Of a stretch of 64,000 nucleotides of DNA, positions 56,979 to 64,000 are shown in pieces. Under the pieces are notes generated by a model. The model had not been told where the DNA came from. It did no database searches and saw only the letters and a list, made by a program, of their open reading frames with translations. Source of the stretch: Pararge aegeria. Lineage: Eukaryota > Arthropoda > Insecta > Lepidoptera > Nymphalidae. Location: NCBI RefSeq assembly GCF_905163445.1, contig NC_053183.1, positions 10,912,001 to 10,976,000 on the forward strand, in the 5' to 3' direction. The position numbers were made by a program, and so were the translations under genes. Position 1 is the first letter of the stretch, and every line of letters starts with the position of its first letter.

Positions 56979-57372
56979 CTAGCTGTTGCACGCGACTTCG
57001 TCTGCGTTTAATTTTGTTTTATGATGTGGCATTTCTAAAAACATTTAAAGTATTTAGTATCGCTAAGCCTAAAATGAGGGGTTTGATGCTGTCCGCTGAG
57101 GAATTCTGTCCTCCATCTCCAGCCACAGTTTGAGCAAAATTAAACACACCTCTATAGTACAAAAATTATTTATGGTGTTATGGTGTAAAATCGTCAAACA
57201 CTCATCCCCTCTCCCAGAGGAACCGAGCTTAATGTCGGGATAAAAAGTATCCTATATTACTTCTAACACTTCCAAGAATATGTGTACAAAGTTTCATGAG
57301 GATTGGTTGAATAGTTTTTGCATGAAAGCGTAACAAACAAACTTACATTGATATTTATAATATTTGTAGGGA
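56979..57372 (-). mobile_element. Non-autonomous Helitron
   Basis: On the minus strand the 5' end is TCCCTACAAATATTATAAAT preceded by A, and the 3' end is AAGTCGCGTGCAACAGCTAG followed by T. The inside matches the Helitron at 16424 ('GAGAGGGGATGA', 'CCTCAGCGGACAGCA', 'AACCCCTCATTT'). It has no coding. Confidence 0.85.
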
Positions 57373-57467
57373 TGATATGGCTATCTGTTATAGGCACCTT
57401 TATACTTACTTATGATTCGGACGCATCAGTGCGAGCTGAACTCATCATCACAATACATAGTAATTAT

Positions 57468-57722
57468 CATCATCATATTAACCCATTACCGGCCCACAAC
57501 AGGGCACGGGTCTCCGCCCACAATGTCCACCACACTGGCCCAGTGCGGATTGGTGGATTCCACACACATTTGAGAACATTATCGATAACTCTCCGGCATG
57601 CAGGATTCCTCAAGATGTTTTCCTTCACCGTTGAAGCAAGTGATATTTTAATTACTTAAAACGCACATAACTTACAAAAGGTAGAAGTGCGAACTCGGCC
57701 ACCCGAAAGTGAAGTCGAGCAT
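57468..57722 (-). repeat. SINE-B, reversed copy
   Basis: Starts on the plus strand with ATCATCATATTAACCCATTA (the reversed GATGAT tail) and ends with GAACTCGGCCACCCGAAAGT and GAAGTCGAGC. Well preserved. Confidence 0.85.
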
Positions 57723-58140
57723 TAGAATATAATAATATATACATGTACCTACCCAATGTGTATTACTATAATACATATTTAATAACAATTGTAATATCAT
57801 AATGTATAAGTAGATTTATTTCAGATAATTGCACGCACTTCAAAGTCAACACCTACGTGATTGCGAGATATTCAAATTAAATTATTACCTACTCGTATTC
57901 TAGCACGATAACAGGTGTATTATAACTAAAAGTAAGGATGCGTTCTCATTTTGCAAGTGTATTGCATGCATGATGAATGTCACAAGTCATGATTTGACTG
58001 CCACAAGGCCCTTCAAACACTATCAAAATCCAACAAAATGACCCTAAAATGGGTACGAGGTCACAACGGAAACAGAGGAAACGACGCAGCCGACGAATTA
58101 GCGCGGCTGGCAACATCACTAAGGGTTAAATGGGTTCTGG

Positions 58141-58175
58141 TCCAGCTAGGACCAGAACCCATTATACCCATACCC
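58141..58175. repeat. 15-bp palindrome within LINE remnant
   Basis: AATGGGTTCTGGTCC and GGACCAGAACCCATT face each other with a 5-base loop. The arms are exact. Confidence 0.9.
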
Positions 58176-58408
58176 TTCAGTGAATACAAAACATGGCTCC
58201 ACAAACAGAGTTAATCATCACATTTGATGCTATGGTCCAAAACAAAAGAGTGCAAACACACGAAGGAGGCCGTACCAGAACTCAACCCACGATTAACAAC
58301 AAAATTACTGCAACTAAATCGGTCTAAACTAAGGACAGTTGTAGGTATGATAACAGGGCACTGCTCACTAAACAAACACTAATTTAATGGAGTGCCATTT
58401 TAGGTATA

Positions 58409-58468
58409 ACTGATAGCCCTCTCTGCAGAGAATGCATCCATGCATTCTCTGCAGAGAGGGCTGTCAGT
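58409..58468. repeat. Near-perfect palindrome within LINE remnant
   Basis: The 23-base arm AGCCCTCTCTGCAGAGAATG(CAT) at 58415-58437 is exactly mirrored at 58440-58462, with loop CC. AACTGA and TCAGTT extend the arms outward by six more pairs past one T-G mismatch. Confidence 0.93.
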
Positions 58469-58609
58469 TGGGACGGAAGAAACACCGATAAACGTAATGC
58501 TCCAATGCAATGGAGTAGCATAACAACACGCAGCACACCTTGGCTCCTCAGCAACACTCTTCAGTTGAGACTTGAGGGGGTTTAATATAACTTTTTTTAT
58601 ATATATTCC

Positions 58610-58815
58610 CCTACAAATTAGCCCTTGACTACAATCTCAGCGGGTGGTAAGAGATGATGTCTAAGATGGTAGCGGGCTAACCTGTTAGGGAGTATGGTAG
58701 TCATACCCCTAATCGGTTTCTATGCACAGCGCACCGGAACAATTAATCGCTTAGCGGCACTTCTTTGTCGGTAGGGTGGTAACTAGCCACGGCCAAAGTC
58801 TCCCATCAGACTAAA
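58610..58815 (-). repeat. SINE-C, reversed copy
   Basis: On the plus strand: 'ACAAATTAGCCCTTGACTAC', 'AAGATGGTAGCGGGCTAACC', 'TAGCCACGGCCAAAGTCTCC'. The head is missing. Confidence 0.75.
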
Positions 58816-58902
58816 AGCCGACATAACTGCCTAACAAGAGGCGTTTGTTTTGATGCAGTAATTAATGAAGGTCTCTGTAAGCGTATCTTCAATAAATAAA
58901 TA

Positions 58903-59344
58903 AATAAATATACTACGACAATACACACATCGCCATCTAGCCCCAAAGTAAGCGTAGCTTGTGTTATGGGTACTGAGATAGCTGATGAATATTTTTTTAT
59001 GAATATAATACACATAAATACTTATAATATACAGATAAACACCCAGACACTGAAAAACATTCATGTTCATCACACTAATTTGGTTTGACGGCCGATTGGC
59101 GCAGTGGGCAGCGACCCTGCTTTCTGAGTCAAGGCTGTGGGTTCGATTCCCACAATTGGATAATGTTTGTGTGATGAACATGAATGTTTTTCAGTGTCTG
59201 GGTTTTTATCTATATATTATAAGTATTTATGTATATTATTCATATTATAATTATTCATCAGTCATCTTAGTACCCATAACACAAGCTATGCTTACTTTGG
59301 GGCTAGATGGCGACGTGTGTATTGTTGTAGTATATTTATTTATT

Positions 59345-59410
<66 letters not shown>

Positions 59411-59495
59411 AATACTTTCCAGTTGTGGGAATCGAACCCACGACCTTGGACTCAGAAAGCAGGGTCGCTGCCCACTGCGCCACTCGGCCGTCAAA
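58903..59495 (-). repeat. SINE-A (outer) split by another SINE-A
   Basis: A reversed SINE-A has its tail at 58903-59079 and its head at 59414-59495. Joining the halves at the repeated ACTAAT restores the expected order. The head keeps GGGAATCGAACCCACGACC (B box) and CACTGCGCCACTCGGCCGTC (A box) on the plus strand. Confidence 0.85.
59080..59407 (+). repeat. SINE-A (inner) with poly-A run
   Basis: A nearly complete forward SINE-A (GACGGCCGATTGGCGCAGTG onward) with a TTTATTTATTA tail and then 60 A from 59349 to 59408. ACTAAT occurs at 59074-59079 and 59408-59413, a target duplication of about six bases. Confidence 0.85.
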
Positions 59496-59927
59496 ATAAT
59501 TACCTACTTGCTAAAAAGGTCTTACCAACTTTCACAGGCCCCTTCATGACGGATGCCACACTTAAATGGTTACAACTGGTAAGGAAAAAGGGGAACTGTC
59601 GCTTTCTTGCAAGTGTTATGCAAGTAACGAATAAACTTTAAAACTATATAAGCCGCGTTGCAAACACTTGAAAGTAAAACCTTATCCGTTGTAAGCTCTA
59701 GCAAAACATGTTTCTAACTCAAGTGATTGAACTTAAGTAAGTCCGCAAATGTGACGTCAATCCTGCACTGTACAAAATAAAGCGATTAAAAAACTATAAT
59801 AACGATTTATTCAATTTCTCTTTTCAAAATGCATAAATTACTTAAAACTATATCACTCCTTTTATCGCAAAAAATATATATGATTTATAGATTTGCAAGT
59901 TATAAGCTTTCAAAGATTGTTTAACTA

Positions 59928-60136
59928 TCACACAAGATATATGATCACAAGAATAATCACAGCCAATGTGACGAACATTCCGCCGAATAAAACGTATTTG
60001 TCTTGAGAAACTCGTCTTTCGATTAGTGAAATGGTTGCGTTGGATAGACCTAACGTGTTAGCCAAGTCTATTAGTCTTTTATGAGCTCCTTTTAGCGTTT
60101 CTCTGTTGTATCTTAGCGTCTGCAAAATATTTGAAC
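59928..60136 (-). CDS. membrin / GOSR2: Membrin (GOSR2) terminal exon
   Basis: Encodes the C-terminal 69 residues of a Qb-SNARE of the ER-Golgi and cis-Golgi. From the acceptor TGTTACAG the frame reads GSNILQTLRYNRETLKGAHK, then RLIDLANTLGLSN, then SLIERRVSQDKYVLFGGMF and a hydrophobic tail anchor of about 20 residues ending VIIYLV. The LGLSN...LIE+R..QDKY..GGM order is typical of membrin, where the SNARE motif leads straight into the membrane anchor. The first codon is split (G from the previous exon), so at least one exon lies upstream at a higher coordinate. I could not find it before 64,000. It converges with the DM10 gene. Confidence 0.85.
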
Positions 60137-60413
60137 CTGTAACAAGGAATGGTATATTAACTTTTTATATCAGTATAAGGGCCTGTTTCATAATGTTCCG
60201 AAAAGCATTGTCTGATTGATAAATGTGACGTTTTGATAATGTTTTTATGATTTTATCAATCTGTTAAAGTTTGTTGCGCGAATGTGAATTCAAATAAAAT
60301 TAAAGTAAGCTTAATTCATACTAATATAATAGATCTAATCTAAGATCGCGTGTCTGTTTGTTTGTTAACTTTTCCAGTTCAACAAGTGCACTGTACACCT
60401 TCTTATATTATTC

Positions 60414-60451
60414 TTCGGGATTAAAAGTATGTCTATACTTTTAATCCCGAA
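60414..60451. repeat. Perfect 17-bp palindrome, 4-base loop
   Basis: TTCGGGATTAAAAGTAT is exactly mirrored by ATACTTTTAATCCCGAA with loop GTCT. It lies just 5' of the membrin exon on its own strand, inside the intron. Confidence 0.93.
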
Positions 60452-60545
60452 AAATAATTTATAAAACAGAGTTTAGTAGCTCTGCTCCTTCACACCTATA
60501 CTGATCTTAGATAAATTTTACGTATCGTTACGGTACGCTAAATCG

Positions 60546-60605
60546 CTTGAGGAACGACTTTGTCGGCAGGGTGGTAACTAGCCAGGGCCAAACCTTTTCA
60601 CCAGA
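60546..60605 (-). repeat. SINE-C fragment
   Basis: On the plus strand 'TTGTCGGCAGGGTGGTAACT' and 'AGCCAGGGCCAAACC', reversed relative to the family. Confidence 0.6.
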
Positions 60606-60760
60606 CATAACTAAATATGTCCACGTAAATGTTCGCCTTAAAGTCGTTCGCCGTTCCTTTCATACCAAACTGACAGTAATACTTTTTTTGCGTAACATTA
60701 TTCGGATCATAAAGTTCATATTTCATAAAATATCATAATCTTCAAGGTAATAACATTCAG

Positions 60761-60920
60761 CTTTTTAATGTTACTAATGTCCCACTGCTGGGAATAGTGT
60801 ACACAATATGTTAGTGACAAAAACCGGGACTTTAAAGGGCCGTCCGAGGCATCCGGACGATATAAGCCTAGTTTCCTCATTTCAGGCAGGTACGGAGAAT
60901 ACCTGGACGGTAAACCTGAA
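60761..60920 (-). repeat. Interspersed repeat, reversed
   Basis: The minus strand ends in 'CCCAGCAGTGGGACATTAGT', a common 3' motif of lepidopteran SINE-like repeats, preceded by 'GATGCCTCGGACGGCCC'. It makes the open stretch here non-genic. Confidence 0.5.
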
Positions 60921-61317
60921 AACCTAATAAAAAAAAAAGTTATAAAAGCCATTTTCCCGTGTATGTTTTACACGCTAAGCGTGTTAAAAATAGTATTATA
61001 TAGACGGTGAAGTTATTGTATAATTATAAGTGCACCGACAGTTCAAGGTTTCTCATGGCATTTATTTCCTTATGACGCAAGTTAAATACCTTGTAATCTT
61101 AATACCTACACTGCTATATTTTTATAGATCCGTCTTAAGAACTCTTTCAAACACGATAATAAAAGGCAAAGTCCACAACATGGCCGCTTAAGATTTACTT
61201 CGCTCTACGTTTCAGGTGATCATAATAAAATTCAATGAACATCAAGGATTTCTAAAGTACAATTTTTTTTTTAAATGATTAAGTTAACGTTTGATTGACT
61301 TTTTTTATTATTAAAAA

Positions 61318-61545
61318 TTTACGGACCAAACAAATGGCCTCCCTGATGATGAGCGGAAAAGCATCACGGCACGCGTCCTGCAAAGTGCCGTTAGGTGTCT
61401 TGTATTGCACCGGCACGCCTTTCAGACCGGAACATAGCATTGCAACAATGCTTCTCGGCGGCAGAAATAAACATTGCGGTAGGAGGTACTTCCAAAAAGC
61501 CCTAAAACTACTATTCAGAAGTCAGCCAATGGTAAGTTTAAATTG
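61318..61545 (+). repeat. Interspersed repeat, 'GGACCAAGCAGATG' family
   Basis: Fullest copy: TACGGACCAAACAAATGGCC, 'TCCTGCAAAGTGCCG', 'CCTTTCAGACCGGAACATAG', 'ATGCTTCTCGGCGGCAGAAA'. Fragments lie at 19559, 25136, 28420 and 44185. Confidence 0.6.
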
Positions 61546-61599
61546 CCAAACAATATTCATACTTATAATAATAGAATCAGCTTTGTTTGCATTTACGAT

Positions 61600-62242
61600 C
61601 TAATGGAGTCACGTATTTTAGATCAAATGGAGTCACGGACTACACATCAACAGAAAAAACATTTCGGTGCTAAAACTATAAATTTATAACTAAATTAAAT
61701 TTTTTTTCCAATTTATCAGTAATCAAGAGTTTCAAATTATAATGGTTATATGCATTACGACTGTATTAAGTATTGCATAAAATGTGCTATTAAATTAACC
61801 AAATACATTGTAAGAAATTCTTTAATAATTGTTAAATTAGTTATTATGTTTAACAAGAACTGTAGTCTTAATAAAAGTTTAACTCGCTCGATATCGCGGA
61901 GTCTTTTTCGCATATTAAAATCTATACCGTCAAAGTAAAATTTGTCTAATTTCACTCGTTAAGGAGTCTCACATCCTGCTGAGCTTCATTTTTATTTTAC
62001 AAAATTCTGCGGAAAGCCCTAGCTGAAGAATTGCAGTTGAGCTGTAAAACAATATAGGTAAGATCCACTTTACTCTTTTGTTCGAGTATTTTGATATTCA
62101 AAAACAACTCCTCGATTGCGAGAGAGCAAATCTTGTACGAAGCGTACTATGTTTCAACAATTCTATAGCATGAAGATACGCCAATTTGATAAACCAATTA
62201 AGTACCTATACCTAATTAATCATGATGAACGATTCATACAAT
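61600..62242. other. Stretch without a recognised gene
   Basis: AT-rich. A direct repeat with ATGGAGTCACG occurs twice at 61602-61635. A minus-strand open stretch at 61755-61955 (starting MKLDKFYFDGIDFN) has no match and no support. Confidence 0.35.
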
Positions 62243-62531
62243 TTAAAAATCTACATTCGGATGATTCCAACCATTCAATATGTTAACCAACTCCTTGGCG
62301 ATACTAAGACGCAAAGTTGCAAGGACTTGGGCACTCGGATTTATATCATTTACAAAAGCGAAAGTTGAAACGTTTGTTTTGCTGTTTCCAAAATCCCACA
62401 GGTAGCCATTATTTTTCCAGGATACAATGTATCCGATGGCAATCTGAAGATTGCGATCGGATAAATTGTATCCTGAAAGATGTAAACTATTTTTGTGTAA
62501 AATTTCACTAAGATAAGCGGTCATACCATGC
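62243..62531 (-). CDS. Unrecognised reading frame, possible terminal exon
   Basis: I do not recognise this product. From a candidate acceptor TTTGTTATAG the frame reads HGMTAYLSEILHKNSLHLSG, then IAIGYIVSWKNNGYLWDFG, and ends ILNGWNHPNVDF and TAA. The amino-acid mix looks like a real globular protein, with balanced charge and four Trp. A second acceptor (CTTTTACCAG) at about 62615 would add some 28 residues. An internal ATG would give 93 residues without splicing. It may be the last exon of a gene that starts beyond 64,000, or a remnant of one. Membrin lies 2.1 kb further on the same strand but in another frame context. Confidence 0.4.
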
Positions 62532-62639
62532 CTATAACAAATTACAAATGCTATTTTCTTAAATACCGCTGGCAACTTTACCAGCAGCTTTTTCAGGATA
62601 AATATTATCTCGGAAAATCGGCTGGTAAAAGATAATAAT

Positions 62640-62892
62640 AATAATAAATATACTACGACAATGCACACATCGCCATCTAGCCCCACAGTAAGCGTAGCTT
62701 GTGTTATGGCTACTAAGATTGACTGTTGAATATTTTTATGAATAATATGCATAAATACTTAATATAGATAAACACCCAGATACTGAAAAACATTCATGTT
62801 CATCACACAAACATTTTCCTGTTGTGAAAATCGAACCCACGGCCTTGGACTCAGAAAGCAGGGTCGCTGCCAACTGCGCCACTCGGCCGTCA
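62640..62892 (-). repeat. SINE-A, full-length reversed copy
   Basis: Runs from TATACTACGACAATGCACAC to CTGCGCCACTCGGCCGTC. One change in the B box (TTGTGAAAATCGAACCCACG). Confidence 0.88.
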
Positions 62893-63304
62893 TGTACATG
62901 TACGCTAAACTATAATACAATTATAGCCTAGCGTAGCCCTACTGGTCACGTAAATAAACTACGAGCATAGTCCTTTCCAAGGCTTGCTGAATGACTCTCC
63001 TTTCTTAACATACCATTCTCTCAACAACACTCCACTAAAAACGACCCTTCAACAAAAACTCAACCCATCATCAACCCACCAACTGACTCTGAAACTGAAA
63101 CTGATCTGAAACTGATCTGACCACTAAAACTCAACGTCGGACACCAAGAAGTAGGTATTTCAATAGCATCGAGGTGTTCACCTATGGTTTCACCACAACA
63201 GGTAATTTTGAAATAGTTTAAAGAATATGTTAAAACACATTTATTACAGCAAGGCCGTTATTATACAATTGATGAATTTCTTAACGACAAGGTTGCTTGG
63301 TAGC

Positions 63305-63495
63305 ATCCGCTTTCATCCCTCACAAGATAGAAAAATAAATGTTAAAATGTAAAATGAAAATTGTAGGTGTTGGAAAAGAGCAACTGCTGAGTTTCTTGCC
63401 GGCTTCTTCTCGGTAGAATCTGCCTTCCGAACCGGTGGTAGAGTCACTACAAACAGACAGACTTGACGTTTCAAAAGTACTTGAAATAAATGAAA
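63305..63495 (+). repeat. LINE 3'UTR repeat
   Basis: 'CTGCTGAGTTTCTTGCCGGC', 'GGTAGAATCTGCCTTCCGAA', 'CCGGTGGTAGAGTCACTACA', ending TTGAAATAAATGAAATTATA. Very close to the copy at 49085, so likely a fairly recent family. Confidence 0.75.
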
Positions 63496-63594
63496 TTATA
63501 AATATAATTAATTATAATATATAAATTGTTTTTTTTTTAATTTCACATTTGCTGGGGTTTACAGGGTATATTGAGGCTCAAAGAAGAAGCTGTG

Positions 63595-63845
63595 ATGGCT
63601 TAGTGTTTAAGCCTCCCTTTCTTGGGAAACGAGTGCAATCCCCGGCAAGCAACTTCAATCTTTTAGAGTTATGTGCGTTATTAATGTAATGAATGCCTGA
63701 TAATTTTTAGAGGCGCGGCGTGTAAAGTCTACCAATCCGCATTTGGCCTGCTTGGTTAATTACGGCCTAAATCCTAATTATTCTAAGTGGAGTTGCGTGT
63801 CCTACAGTGGACCGGTTATGGGTTGATAATAATGATGATGATTGT
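63595..63845 (+). repeat. SINE-B copy with GAT tail
   Basis: A diverged head (GCTGTGATGGCTTAGTGTTT, GAGTGCAATCCCCGG), then 'TCTACCAATCCGCATTTGGC' and 'TGGACCGGTTATGGGTTGAT' followed by AATAATGATGATGATT. Confidence 0.8.
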
Positions 63846-64000
63846 AACTCGAGATTGAGTCCTACATACCCTTCCTCTGAAGGTATGCGTGAATGCATAC
63901 CCCGAGCAGAAAAACAAGTGCGTCAACGGATCGTTAAAATACCTATTATAATTTTTAGGTATATCTCATGCTTCTCAAACATTGGGTTCGGTATATAGTT

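Larger units (their letters stand above)
58000..58580 (+). pseudogene. LINE RNase H and C-terminal remnant
   Basis: Reads KALQTLSKSNKMTLKWVRGH, then NGNRGNDAADELARLAT, the end of an RNase H domain of a Jockey/R1-like LINE (WV.GH.G..GN..AD.LA). Stops follow at SEYKTWLHKQS and later. A second part reads GMITGHCSLNKH and LQCNGVA, a remnant of the Cys-rich tail. Two palindromic duplications interrupt it. Confidence 0.8.

Noticed and set aside
60716..60952. Minus-strand 78-residue frame as an upstream membrin exon
   Set aside because: It contains the CCCAGCAGTGGGACATTA repeat motif and no SNARE-like heptads.
61755..61955. Minus-strand 66-residue frame starting MKLDKFYFDG
   Set aside because: AT-rich and rich in Ile/Leu, with no match or splice context that links it to the frame at 62243.

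Overview
This window looks like nuclear DNA of a butterfly or moth (Lepidoptera). It is AT-rich, its genes have long introns with GT/AG borders, and it is crowded with tRNA-derived SINEs (one ending in GATGAT repeats), short Helitrons that sit between A and T, hAT-type MITEs and dead LINE fragments. I cannot name the species. I see no bacterial or viral gene and no CRISPR array.

Layout. (1) Positions 1-5,340 hold repeats, a (GT)n tract and one GC-rich open stretch of unknown origin. (2) Positions 5,383-11,627 hold four intact, intronless MAPEG genes (microsomal glutathione S-transferase 1-like) in tandem, all on the minus strand. (3) Positions 17,236-56,407 hold one large plus-strand gene for a DM10-domain protein of the EFHC1/EFHC2 family. 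I could place twelve exons with matching reading phase plus one optional exon. Together they give about 629 residues spread over 39 kb. The exons for the family's first DM10 domain were not found. (4) A tRNA-Asn(GTT) gene lies inside the first visible intron. (5) Positions 59,928-60,136, minus strand, hold the last exon of membrin (GOSR2), a Golgi SNARE, which runs towards the EFHC gene. (6) Position 62,243 onward holds an unrecognised minus-strand open reading frame, then more repeats up to 64,000.

The genes do not form a pathway. The MAPEG cluster suggests local gene duplication of a detoxification or antioxidant enzyme. The DM10 protein is expected in ciliary or flagellar microtubules, and membrin in ER-Golgi traffic. 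Most of the remaining sequence is mobile DNA. The best supported new-looking items are a hAT-type MITE family with four copies that each keep a perfect 8-bp target duplication, several almost perfect short-loop palindromes (two of them within one dead LINE), and a SINE inserted into a SINE with a run of about 60 A. I found no clear sign of a wholly new biological system.
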